DNA of 64,000 nucleotides, from positions 4,307,501 through 4,371,500 of the forward strand of contig JAPQWV010000051.1 in the NCBI GenBank assembly GCA_027422505.1, read 5' to 3'. Source of the stretch: Craterostigma plantagineum (lineage: Eukaryota; Streptophyta; Magnoliopsida; Lamiales; Linderniaceae). The translations under genes were made by a program, and so were the position numbers. Positions 50,766 through 62,676 of this stretch are shown here, piece after piece (position 1 is the first letter of the stretch; each line of letters begins with the position of its first letter). Below the pieces are notes generated by a model. That model was not told where the DNA came from. It ran no database searches and saw only the letters and a list, made by a program, of their open reading frames with translations.

Positions 50766-52435
50766 GTGTTTCAATGTAATAATCATAATTCTAAATATTA
50801 AACCACCAATATTGATACCAAATGATCAATATAGTATATTAGTATCTATAACTATGATAACATAGTCACTGACCAAAAATAATTTAAACGACGTCGGAAA
50901 ACTCTTTTTGTAGTACAAATATACAGATGATTGTAGTACCAATATATAGATGTTTTTAGTACCATAACATGTGCTAGTGTAATACCATGAGCAGATTACT
51001 TGTAGTAGCTTTCTAATACCACGTTTTTAGTTATCGAAAACACGAAGATTGTTGTGTAAATAAGGCATGAGAACTTCCAAAATATGGAACATAATAAAAG
51101 TTAAACACATTGTAACGTAAAACGTAAACACTAACTTCCAACATATCAAAAATCTTGACCATGTAGCAAGATGTTCTTACTAGTATCATATTAGGTTGAA
51201 AGAAAGTTGGTGTTTCAATGTAATAATCAACCCACCAATATTTAGGGGTGTTCGTTCGGTACATACCGTACGAACCGAACCGAAATTTCGGTATACCGAA
51301 ATTTCGGTACACCCTTTAGTAGATACCGAATACCGAACCGAATTTCTCGGTTCGGTATTCGGTTTTTACCGATTTTTTCGGTAAATTTGGTACCGAAATT
51401 TAAATAATAATAATAAAAAATTCGGTAATAATTAAATTAATTCGTATATTAATATAATATAATTTTATTTTTCGTTATTAATATAATAAAATATATTTTA
51501 ATTTTTAAAATTTTGGTAATTCGGAATACCGAATTTACCGAAATTCGACCGATCCGAATTTACCGAATTACCGAAATTTTTTTTTGAAGAACCGAATACC
51601 GAACCAAATTTTTCGGTTCGGTTCGATTTTGTACCGAAATTTCGGTATTTCGGTTTGTTCGGTCGGTATACCGAACAACGAACACCCCTACCAATATTGA
51701 TTCCAAATGATCAATATAGTGCCTATAACTATGGTAACATAGTTACCGACAAAAATAATTCGAACGGCGTCAAAAAATTCTTACCCCAATTTGTAGTACC
51801 AATATACAGATGATTATAGTACCGATATAGAGATGTTCGTAGTACCATAACATGTGCTAGTGTAGTACCATACGTAGGTTGTTTGTAGAATTTTTTTCGT
51901 ACCACGTTTTTAATTATCGGAAACACGTAGATTATTGTGCAAATAAGGCATGGGAACATCCAAAATACGGAACATAGTAAAATTAAATACACGGTAAAGT
52001 AAAACGTAAACACTAACTTCCAATAGATCAAAATCTTGACTATGTAGTAAGATTCTTATCAGTATAATATTCAGTAGAAAGAAAGTTGGTGTTTCAATGT
52101 AATAATCATAATTATAAATATTAACCCACCAATATTGATATCAAATGATCAATATAATATTATAACTATGATATCATAGTCACTGACCAAAAACAATTCG
52201 AACGGCGTTGAAAATACTTACCCTAATTTGTAGTACCAATATACAGATCATTGTCGTACCAATATTTAGACGTTTGTAGTACCATAACATATGCTACTGT
52301 AGTACCATACATAGGTTACTTGTAGTATCTTTTTCGTACTACGTGTTTAATTATCGAAAACACTTAGATTATTGTGCAAATAAGGCATGAGAACTTCCAA
52401 AATACAACACATAATAAAAAATTAAACTGCTTAAT
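50766..52435. repeat. 444-bp tandem repeat, about 2.8 copies
   Basis: Copies start with GTGTTTCAATGTAATAATCA at 50766, 51210 and 52090. Copy 2 is interrupted by a MITE (51243-51690 plus an 8-bp duplication); without it copy 2 is 424 bp. Copy 3 stops near 52435. Each copy has internal repeats of GTAGTACCAATATACAGATG type. No coding potential. Confidence 0.85.
51243..51690. mobile_element. hAT-type MITE rich in CGGTATACCG motifs
   Basis: Ends TAGGGGTGTTCGTTCGGT and AACGAACACCCCTA are inverted repeats. An exact 8-bp duplication CCAATATT flanks it (51235-51242, 51691-51698). The body holds many CCGAAATTTCGG and CGGTATACCG palindromes and no transposase frame. The empty site is visible in the neighbouring copies of the 444-bp repeat, which confirms the borders. 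Confidence 0.92.
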
Positions 52436-53295
52436 GTTAAACTAAAGATCACTAAATATACAGTACCTTCTCGGTTAAGGTTACGGTACCCTATTTTACT
52501 ATGTTAGGGTACCATACTACGCTTGTATACGGTACCAAATATAAGTATGTTGTAGTATCAAAAATATTCATTACTCACTAACATTATCCAACCGACAAGA
52601 TCTGACACAGCCTGATATTCCAACCGACAAGAGAAAAAAATAATATAAAATAATAAAGTAATGGATACATTCGTCTTTTCAGTTGAATGAGTACCTAAAA
52701 GTAAATTTTTTTTTTTTCAGCTAGATACTTTAGAATAAAAAATGTCTAACATGGGACAGATCCATAAGTTTTTTATACTAAGGGTAAGTGTTGATCTCCC
52801 TATTCGATAATTTAGATGATGAATTTATGTTAAATCAACGCGTCAGATAGCCGAGTCCAACGATGGCGGTGATGGTGATGCCGGAAGAGGGAGGAGGAAA
52901 AGCAAAATAATAGAGAAATTTGCTATGCTGGTTGCTCACGGTAGTTATGCACCATAACAAACCTCTAAAATAAATCATTTTGTCGTACGTCGTGGTAAAT
53001 TTGAATCTTTATTCATCTTTCAAACATAAAAAAAATCAGAAAACGTACTTGTCTAGCGAAGTAGAATAACGGGATACTGTCACGTAGAATTTCGATATAT
53101 TTTGTCGGAAAAAAAATGAACGTAGAATCAAATTTAGTGCCGAATATGAAACTTCTCCAAAATCGGAAATTTCTCGAACACCTCCACTTGTAACCAAATG
53201 TAACGATACAACACACTAGTACCTGTAAATTTCGAAGGCATAACACTACTCCGTACAACATAATATTCGGAAAAAAAAAACACAAGAAAAAAAAC
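52436..53295. other. Spacer with no recognised gene
   Basis: AT-rich, with GGTACC-type words to about 52560. No convincing open frame. It contains the 3' flank of the hydroxypyruvate reductase pseudogene. Confidence 0.5.
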
Positions 53296-53495
53296 CTAAC
53301 ACGCAATCGATCTACTTGGGAAGTTCCACTGGGGTAAGAAGAGGCTGAAGAAAGTGTCTAAGTTACCCATCGTGTTCGCTAAAGAACTATAAAACGCCTC
53401 CTCCGCATAGCCTGCACGGTGGGACGACAAAACCACCGCCTCCATCCCGAAGAGCTCCTCGGGAGCCTTCGGCTCGCGCTCGAACACGTCCAAAC
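53296..53495 (-). pseudogene. Hydroxypyruvate reductase-like pseudogene, 3' part
   Basis: The minus strand reads LDVFEREPKAPEELFGMEAV, then VLSSHRAGYAEEAFYSSLAN and TMGNLDTFF to a stop at 53296-53298. This is the C-terminal end of D-2-hydroxyacid dehydrogenases of the HPR2/HPR3 type; the family reduces hydroxypyruvate or glyoxylate with NAD(P)H. The His of the catalytic pair (…SSHRAG) is kept. A copia element inserted at the LDVFE codons; the other half is at 58811 onward. Confidence 0.88.
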
Positions 53496-56400
53496 TGTTG
53501 ACAAGTCCAGCCTGCCAAAGGAGAAAAAGAAAAAATAAAATAATATTTTATTATAATATTATTTTAATGAACGGCTGATATTGAAGGGCGACGCGGCGCA
53601 TTCCTGGCCACCCGTTTCGAGCGGTCCAGAAGAGCTGAAGACATCTATAAATAGGCTGAGGATTCTTCAGTTATTATCATCACAAGCTCATTCGAGTTTT
53701 ACTATATAGAGAGAAGTAGTTCGAGTGAATTGTGAGGTTATCAGTTCAGGTAGAAACTGATAGGGTTCCACATCCACAGAGAGGTGTGAGGTAAACACGA
53801 GTGTAAAAGTGAGATAGTAAAAATTCGAGGGTTGTAATTTTTACTATAGTGAAGATTTTGCCGACTCGGCCGTGGTTTTTCCCTCTATTTTAACAGAGGG
53901 TTTTCCACGTTAAAGTTCTGGTGTTCTTTCTTACCTTACGGTAATTTTATTTCTACCGTGGTAGTTACTGTGCGGGTCCCACCAAATTTACCCCGTGGGT
54001 CCCACTTCTCCCGATCGTCGTACCGAGCCAAACCGGGACCAGTTCCGCTGCGGGGCCCACTGACCACCGCGGGGCCCACCACCATTCCCAACAAGTGGTA
54101 TCAGAGCCTGGTAGTATTCTGAGTATGCTCTGTGGTTGCAGCTTTGACTGATCTTCCACATCAGAAAAGATACTAGTAGGTTGCTGGTAGATTTTGACGG
54201 CCATGGAGAACGACGGAGGAATGATCAAGCTGACAGTAACGAATTACTCCATATGGAAATCAAGGATGGAGGATCATCTTTATTGCAAAGACCTCCATGA
54301 TCCAATCGAAAATGCAGGCAAGATGCCTGAAGGCGGGAATGCTGACCTATGGAAGAAATTGCAAAGAAAGACGCTAGCTGTGGTCCGCCAATGGGTGGAC
54401 ATAAGCCTCTACAACCACGTCCGAAATGAGACAGACCCCTACAAACTCTGGACGAAATTGGAGGGTATGTATGAGGTGACAAATGCGCTGAGCAAGGTAT
54501 TCATGATGCGAAAACTCATGAATGTGAAGCTGAACGAGGGACGATCAGTTGCTGAACATCTGAACGACTTTGAAGGGCTGGTAACTCAACTCACAAGTGC
54601 CGGTCTAGTCCTTGATGATGAGCTACAAGCTTGTCTTCTACTGGGATCTCTACCTGATAGCTGGGATACGTTGGTGGTATCGCTCACCAACTCAGCACCA
54701 AGTGGTAAAGTCACGATGGAGATGGTGAAAACAGACTCTACAATGAAGAGCTGCGACGGAAGGATGCTGTCAGTACCAGTACGGGAAATCAGGCCCTTGT
54801 CATGGAGAATAGGGGTCGGAGCAAGAGTAGAGGCCCAAAAGGATACGACAAGTCGGAAGATAGATCCAAGTCCAGGGAGATGAGGAAGTGCTACCATTGT
54901 GGTAAAATTGGCCACTTACAAAGAAACTGTAGACTTCTCAAAGGAAAACAGAAACAAGACGATGACAAGAACACGTCTGCAATCGCCTCCAACGATGCTG
55001 GAGAGGTTACTCTGGTGAATGAAGCAGACTGCTGTCATGTTGCGGATGCAAGCACCGAATGGATAGTGGACTCTGGTGCCTCCTACCATTGTGTTCCAAG
55101 GCGTGAATACTTCTCCACATATAAGGCGGGAAACTTTGGCACTACCAAGATGGGTAACCAAAGTGTTTCTAAAATAGTGGGGATAGGTGATATCTGTATC
55201 CAGACGAGCGTGGGGTGCACATTGCGGCTGAAAGATGTGCGACATATTCCAGACCTGCGTCTCAACCTGATTTCTGTGAAGGTGCTGGACAACGAAGGAT
55301 ACTATAACGAGATTGCGAATAGCAACTGGAAACTCACCAAAGGATCGTTGGTGGTAGCGAGAGGAAAGCTATGCTGCTCGCTCTACAAGATGCACGCAAC
55401 GATATGTGCTAACCAACTTAATGCAGTTGAAGATGATGCTTCTCCAAATTTGTGGCACAGACGGCTGGCGCACGTAGGAGAGAAGGGGTTGAATGTCTTG
55501 GCTAAAAAGTCTCTCATACCAGTAGCCAAGGAGAAAGCGTTGAACACCTGCGATCATTGTTTATTTGGAAAGCAACATAGAGTTTCATTCGCGAAGATCT
55601 CAACCAGGCGAATGAGGAAGTTGGAGTTGGTACACTCTGACGTATGCGGACCCATGGAAGTCGAATCTCTGGGAGGTAGTAAATATTTTCTGACCTTCAT
55701 TGATGATGCGTCTCGCAAGACCTGGGTATATCTGTTGCGGACGAAGGACTAGGTTTTCTATTATTTCAAGAAGTTCCATGCGATGGTGGAAAGAGAAACT
55801 GGAATGCCGCTAAAGTGTCTACGCACAGATAATGGTGGTGAATACATCTCTCGGGAGTTCAGAGATTATTCCACGAAGCATGGCATTAGGCATGAAAAGA
55901 CAGTTCCCGGTACTCCTCAGCAAAATGGTGTCGCTGAGAGAATGAATCGGACAATTATGGAGAGAGTCCGAGCGATGCTCAAGATGGCTAATCTATCTAA
56001 GTCATTTTGGGGGGAAGCTGTCAACACTGCAGTCTATCTTATCAACCGGCTACCTTCATCGGCGTTGGATTTCGATGTACCAGAGAAGGTGTGGACCGGT
56101 AGAGACATCTCATATTCCCATTTGAGTGTTTGGCTGCAAGGCGTTCATGCATGTGCCCAAGGACCAAAGATCGAAGTTTGATGATAAATCAAATCCTTGC
56201 ATCTTTGTTGGGTACGGAGACGAGGAGTTCGGCTACAGACTTTGGGATCCAAAGAAGAAGAAGACTGTTCGAAGTCGAGACGTAGTATTACATGAGCATG
56301 AGATCATGGGCGACTCAGATGTGGATGTGAAAAAATTCACAGGTGGCGGTGTAGACGATTATACACCAGCCATCATTCCATATGACGGTGCCACGGAGGA

Positions 56401-58810
56401 AGGAATGCAACAATCAGAACCTGAACCAGAAGAGCCAACCATTGATGATGATGAACCTGTTTTAGATGAACACACTGAAGGTACTGAGCAGGGGGAGCAT
56501 TCAGATGTGCAAGAAGCAGTTGAACCTCATCTGAGAAGGTCAACTAGGGAACGCCAACCATCTACGAGGTATCCGAGTTCTGATTATATTTTGATTACGA
56601 GGGGGAGCCAGAGAGCTTCCAGGAAGTACAATCTTATAGGGACAAAGATTGTTGGACAGAGGCCATGCAAGAGGAGATGGATTCTCTGAAGAAGAATGAT
56701 ACGTACGAGTTAGTTCAATTGCCGAAAGGAAAGAAGACACTCAAGAACAAATGGGTGTACAAATTGAAGAAGGATGATGGCAAGCTGGTTAGATACAAGG
56801 CTCGATTAGTGGTCAAAGGTTTCACTCAGAGAAAGGGGATCGACTTTGACGAGATATTTTCACCTGTCGTGAAAATGAGTTCAATCAGAGTCATACTGGG
56901 ACTAGCTGCTACCATGGATCTTCACTTGGAGCAACTCGACGTGAAGACCGCATTCTTGCATGGTGATCTTGATGAGGAGATATATATGGAACAACCCGAA
57001 GGGTTCGAGGTTAGAGGTAAAGAGGACATGGTCTGCCGGCTGAAGAAAAGCTTGTACGGTCTGAAACAAGCTCCACGGCAGTGGTACAAGAAATTTGATT
57101 CTTTCATGGTGCATCAGGGGTTCAAGAGAACAGATGCAGATCCATGTGTTTACGTCCGAAGATACTCTAACGGTAAATTTATCGTTCTTCTCCTGTATGT
57201 TGATGATATGCTAATTGTCGGACAAGATGCAGAGATGATTAGCAGGTTGAAGAAAGATTTGTCAAAGACGTTTGACATGAAGGATTTGGGTTCGGCAAAA
57301 CGGATTCTCGGAATGGAGATTACCCGAGATCGAAAAGCTGGGAAATTATGGTTATCCCAGGAACGCTATATTGAACGAGTTCTAGAGAGGTTCAATATGA
57401 AGGATGCTAAGCCAGTTAGCACGCCACTTGCCGCGCACTTTCAGTTGCGAAAGAAATCCAGTCCATCAACAACAGAAGACGGAGAAGATGTCCCAGATGT
57501 TCCATATTCATCGGCGGTCGGAAGTTTGATGTATGCCATGGTGTGTACGAGGCCAGATATCGCTCACGCAGTTGGCGTTGTGAGTCGATTTCTATCGAAT
57601 CCCGGGAAGTCACATTGGGAAGCAGTGAAGTGGATCTTGAGGTACCTGAGAGGAACTTCCAAATTATGCCTAACGTTTGGAAGTGGTAAATATTTTCTTA
57701 CAGGCTATACGGATGTTGATATGGCCGGTGATCTTGACAGCAGAAAGTCAACGTCGGGATACATATTTACATTCTCAGGGGGAGCTATCTCATGGCAGTC
57801 GAGGTTACAGAAGTGTGTTTCTTTATCAACTACTGAAGCGGAGTATGTTGCAGCAACAGAAGCTGGCAAGGAGATGCTCTGGTTAAAGAGATTCCTTCAG
57901 GAGTTGGGCATTCAACAGGGAGTACATAATATTTTGCGATAGTCAAAGTGCTTTGGACTTGAGCAAGAATACTATGTATCATTCGAGGACGAAACACATC
58001 GACGTTCGTTATCATTGGCTCAGACTGGCTATTGAGGAGAAAGCGTTCAAGCTGCAGAAGATTCACACAGACAAGAATGTTGCGGACATTCTGACGAAGG
58101 TTATTCCCAAGGAGAAGACGGAGTTCTGCGCCAGACAAGCCGGCATGGACTATCGCTGAGGCGATAGGAGATCTTCCCCGCAAATAATGAATGAGGCTGG
58201 AGGGGGAGAATTGTTGACAAGTCCAGCCTGCCAAAGGAGAAAAAGAAAAAATAAAATAATATTTTATTATAATATTATTTTAATGAACGGCTGATATTGA
58301 AGGGCGACGCGGCGCATTCCTGGCCACCCGTTTCGAGTGGTCCAGAAGAGCTGAAGACATCTATAAATAGGCTGAGGATTCTTCAGTTATTATCATCACA
58401 AGCTCATTCGAGTTTTACAATATAGAGAGAAGTAGTTCGAGTGAATTGTGAGGTTATCAGTTCAGGTAGAAACTGATAGGGTTCCACATCCACAGAGAGG
58501 TGTGAGGTAAACACGAGTGGTAAAAGTGAGATAGTAAAAATTCGAGGGTTGTAATTTTTACTATAGTGAAGATTTTGCCGACTCGGCCGTGGTTTTTCCC
58601 TCTTCTTTAACAGAGGGTTTTCCACGTTAAAGTTCTGGTGTTCTTTCTTACCTTACGGTAATTTTATTTCTACCGTGGTAGTTACTGTGCGGGTCCCACC
58701 AAATTTACCCCGTGGGTCCCACTTCTCCCGATCGTCGTACCGAGCCAAACCGGGACCAGTTCCGCTGCGGGGCCCACTGACCACCGTGGGGCCCACCACC
58801 ATTCCCAACA
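53496..58810 (+). mobile_element. Young Tnt1-like Ty1/copia retrotransposon
   Basis: LTRs 53496-54093 and 58212-58810 (598 and 599 bp) start TGTTGACAAG and end CATTCCCAACA. I count about seven differences between them. The target duplication CAAAC is at 53491-53495 and 58811-58815. The primer site TGGTATCAGAGCCTGG begins at 54096. The polypurine tract GGCTGGAGGGGGAGAAT precedes the 3' LTR. TATA boxes CTATAAATAG are at 53645-53654 and 58361-58370. It inserted into an exon of a hydroxypyruvate reductase-like gene. Confidence 0.95.
54203..58159 (+). pseudogene. Copia gag-pol polyprotein with four disruptions
   Basis: From ATG 54203: UBN2-type gag, zinc knuckle CYHCGKIGHLQRNC (about 54890), protease DSGAS (about 55070), pre-integrase (LWHRRLAHVGEKGL), integrase core with HSDVCGPM, LRTDNGGEYIS and PQQNGVAERMNRT, RT with KARLVVKGFTQ, DVKTAFLHGDLDEEIYM, SLYGLKQAPRQWY and YVDDMLIVG, and RNase H ending DILTKVIPKEKTEFC (stop 58157-58159). 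Disruptions: a one-base change in an A run near 54728, a TAG at 55750-55752, a frame change near 56128 and another near 57928. All domains and key residues are present, so the decay is slight. The lineage is Tork/Tnt1-like. Confidence 0.95.
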
Positions 58811-59120
58811 CAAACCCGCCCCTCGAATCTCGCCTTCCGCCAAGCACCGAATTAGCGCTCTCTCGTCCACAATTGGGCCCCGCCCTATGTTTCGATCCCT
58901 TTTTTCCCTAGGGCTTTCAGTACGACTCGGTTGATCTGGTGCGTTTCTTTCATGAGCGGGCAGGCACGATTAGGACTTCACTCTACTGGCAAGTTCGATG
59001 ACGTTAGGGTAGAAAGTGTAAGAGAGGGACGGCTTTTCGTTCCTTGAATTGTAAGAGATCTTACACCCGAGGGCTTTGAGCTTGACCAATATTTTTATCC
59101 CGATGGTTCCCATACCGACG
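58811..59120 (-). pseudogene. Hydroxypyruvate reductase-like pseudogene, 5' part
   Basis: Reading the minus strand from about 59120: VGMGTIGIKIL (nucleotide-binding GxGxxG), LKALGCKISYNSRNEKPSL, FYPNVIELASRV, then after a frame change ETHQINRVVLKALGKKG, and after another IGRGPIVDERALIRCLAEGE and IRGAG, which continues across the copia insertion into LDVFEREP at 53490. At least two frame changes lie outside the transposon, so the gene was already decaying or decayed afterwards. The N-terminal third of the protein is not found. Confidence 0.85.
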
Positions 59121-60032
59121 AAAGCCGACTCGCTTCCCTCCGAGCCGATGATATTTTGAGTCTAAAATAAATTGATTAATAAAATTTTTGTCCCCTAATT
59201 TAAGGAGAGTGACATTATAAGAACTAGTACTTTTTCGCACACTTTATGCATGTGTTTAAAATGTGATTATACTTGATGTTTTTTTTTTTTTTAATTTAGA
59301 AATTTATATTTAATGTTTTCAAGATGAAATTTAATTTGTAAATATATAAAGATGAAAATAATGTGCAGGGGTATAAATATAATAATTAAGAAGTTTAGAA
59401 GTATAATTTTGAATTAATTAAATTATAAATAAAATACTGTAAATAATTTGACAGACCAAAGTGACAGTTTATAACCACTATTTTCTCTATTTATATATAA
59501 CAGTAGATAATAAATTTTGTTAGGGGTCCGCATTATACATAAACTTTTAAAATTAATCAATTTAGGAATACTATATGTCGAACTCTGTCATAACCGTTCG
59601 AAAGCTCATGACTGGCTCATAAGCTTCTCATTAAGCTTTTCGAGCTTTAAGATTGAGCTCGAGCGTAATTAGTAAATTTTTCGAGCTCGATATTCACTAA
59701 AGTGGCGAGGATGCAAGGAACAAAGTCGTGCAAACACACTACATTAGACTTGAAGTTAGAACAGAGTTCTAAGGTTGCGGCGACGGCGGCGGCGGTGGTG
59801 GGTACCGACCTTTTTATAACGAAAAAAAGGCGCGACGAACAAATTCGTTCGCCTAACACAGATGGGCTGGAAAATGGAAAACATACTAAAACATGAGAAA
59901 ACACTTCTTTTTGTGGAACTTACAAAGATACACATATAATGGATTCCTATCACAGAACACAGCCTTATAAACTCACAAAATTATTCAGTTTGTTTAACTC
60001 CGTGTTGAGAAAAATTACCGTGTTTCGACGCC
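59121..60032. other. Spacer with no recognised gene
   Basis: AT-rich DNA with a short CGG-rich stretch near 59778-59805. It separates the reductase pseudogene from the 3' end of PEX16. Confidence 0.55.
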
Positions 60033-62676
60033 TTACGAACCAGACATGTAAGTGTATCGAGTTTGCGCTCCCACGATGAGTTCCACGAGTTTCTCTGCAC
60101 ATTATTCATAGACAAGATTTTAAGGATTTTTTTTTCTCTTCTTTTCAAAGGAAGAAGAACTCTCTAACGCGACGGTAATAAACTGTTAATAAAAGTATCG
60201 AAAGTACCAGTAAGGATCCCGACAATGGGAACTGGTTCCAACGTCTTTTGAGTACCGTCGAGTTTTTGCCTAAATCACAGAACGCAAAAGAAAAAAACAT
60301 TGTTTTTTTTTTTTCGTATACCGAAAGTGAATTAGGAAGAAATGTGGGAAACAATGAGTGTCGATAAGATGTATTACCGAGTATATTTGGTGAAGAATGG
60401 ATCTCTCATGAGGTAAAGAGCCCATAGCAACTTTCGCCTCTTCAACTGCAGTAACAGATAAACTTTCAGCTTCAATACACAGTTTTCAATGATTTCATTC
60501 TAAAAGCAATTGAAAGTTGGTGAGTTAAGAGCAATCAAGAAAATTGGAGGGAGGAATATTATGCGAAAAAGGCTAACCTCGTTCTTCTCGTTGGCTGACA
60601 GGGGAAAGCCATTTTGTCTTGAAGCTCCAACGAACGAAATAATCCCATTTCCAATAACTTCAACTGATAAAGAAGCGAGCCAAGGATACCATGATCGAGC
60701 CCCGTATTTTCTTATCAGCAATACATAGACGAGTGGCCTCAGTATGAACATTACTTCGCCGGTCAAGAATAAGCCGCCGGGAAAACCATTCTCAGATAAG
60801 AAGGCAGATAAATTGGGTTTCTCTGCAACGTTTTCTGTGAAGACAAACATATGTTTCAAGAAAATTTTGCTTAGGATAAAAACCGAAATAGCATGCAAAT
60901 TTAAATGAACGAATACTTGGAGGCTCTGTAATGGGCTGCTGATTGTGGACCCTTTGTAACCATGAAGGCTCATGAGCCATCCGAGCACTTTCGCCGAATC
61001 TATTTAAGGCAGACAACGCCCTTCCCTCGAGATTTTGCCCGTGATGATTCCTGAAATTACCTTGTTGGCCTTGCCTTGGTATGAATCCATTTCTCTGACT
61101 ATCTGAATCGAGAGAGTTGTTTGGTTCGTTGATAATTTCCCCACCTTGCAAAAGCATTTTGTATCCACTTTTCTTCAACATTGCTAACCTAAGCACTGCC
61201 CTGTAGTTTATATAAATCATGAAGTTCCTTTTTTTCATGACAAAAAGATATTAAGATAAGTGCCAAAGAAACTGATTGTGGGACTTGCTTGATAGCTTCT
61301 GTTACGGCAATGAAGTTCCATTTTTTCTCTTCCCCAAAGAGACTTTGCGCTACAACTTCGACAAGAGTTTCCAAGTCCTTGAGAAGTGTAATGCATAATG
61401 GAATAGGGAATGACCATAATTCTATGTCTGCCCTTCTTATTTGCGATGGAGCTGAATCGAGTATGTGTTCATTAATGCTGGTTATAATACCCAAGGTTGA
61501 AGTTACTGAAGAAAACAAACCAGCAAAAAAAACGTAAGTAACGAAAACAATCAAATCACGGAAACCAAAAAGCAGAACTAAAGAAACTGTGTGAAAATAC
61601 ATGAATTGTTTGTGTGATGATATATACAGCTTTTTTATGAAAATAAATCTTTTTAGTCAGCCGGACAATGAAAAATGAACTATTTGCAGCCCGGAAACCC
61701 AAATCTTTTTCTTGTGATGCTCAACTGAATCTATAAAATCACATACGATAATTTGTTAATGCTTCAGTTAATAAAGTGGCGTTTGCTTCTTGCACCACAG
61801 CGCTTCTACTTACTTTGACTCTCCTTTAACACATTACGACTTCAAAATTCAAATCTACACGAATGAGATTTTTATTGAAGAGCTAACGGGAGAAAACAGA
61901 TGATTATAAAAAGATCATTTTTTCATTCATGATGAAAGCAAACCAAATATCTACAGCACCTGCTTCTGGTACAATTTCTGACTCTGAAAACCGCTCGGGA
62001 AGCAGCCATGTTAAACCCTGAAAAGCAATTAAATCAATCTACGAGCACAACATTATAAAAAGGGAATAAAGTTTAGATCTTCATTTATTTATATACTTCA
62101 ACTCAGAATGTATCGTGTGAAATGATGCAGAAAGGTTCCAGGGAGTGCATACAAAGCACGAACAAATAGCAAGACCGAATATATAAACCATTTCTCACAC
62201 TGACAGATATAAACTAGCTTGAGTGATCAATGGAGCACTAGAAAAATTCATGAAGTACAGCATTATAAACAGGACTTCCCTCGCCAAGCATTTATGTAAG
62301 CACCTTAAAACTTCGACCCAATTCTGAGAATAATAGAGTTGGTAAATCTTCTTGAACAACCCAATTCCCTACTTGTTCAAGACCACCAACTTCATTGGCG
62401 TCTAACTAAGAAACAGAAACATAGAAATAGCAACACGACACACATCTAATCAAGTAAGGAGCAGATATCATGTGCTTGATAGGAGCACAAGAAACTGCAT
62501 CACATGAAAGAAAAACCATCCCACGCCTCAGCCTAATCACAAGCTCTGGCACTAGCAAGCGATTTCGATTTCACGCTGAAAAGTTCCAAATTTAATGTAC
62601 TGCTTACATTAGCTAAAGACTCGAGAGAATGCACATAGTCTCTATTCCTGCGAACCCATCGCTTGTAAGCTTCCAT
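60033..62676 (-). CDS. PEX16: Peroxisome biogenesis protein 16
   Basis: Eight exons close in phase to 358 residues: 62608-62676, 61960-62017, 61289-61505, 60917-61200, 60578-60834, 60378-60445, 60208-60269, 60033-60094. It begins MEAYKRWVRRNRDYVHSLES and ends QTRYTYMSGS, like Arabidopsis PEX16 (SSE1), which is of similar size. Landmarks: GLTWLLPERFSESEI, INEHILDSAPS, LKDLETLVEVVAQSLFG, RLAMLKKSGYKMLLQGG, GEVMFILRPLVYVLLIRKYG (membrane region), LYLMRDPFFTKYTR. PEX16 is a membrane protein of ER and peroxisomes that recruits PEX3 and peroxisomal membrane proteins; in Arabidopsis it also affects seed oil and protein bodies. The intron after residue about 114 starts with GC. Confidence 0.95.
61201..61288 (-). 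other. GC-AG intron in PEX16
   Basis: The exon ends GCTATCAA and the intron begins GCAAGTCCC, with acceptor TACAG at 61201. Joining gives EAIK-AVLRLAML, exactly the conserved PEX16 order. No GT donor gives this result. GCAAGT is the normal donor of the rare GC-AG class. Confidence 0.85.
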
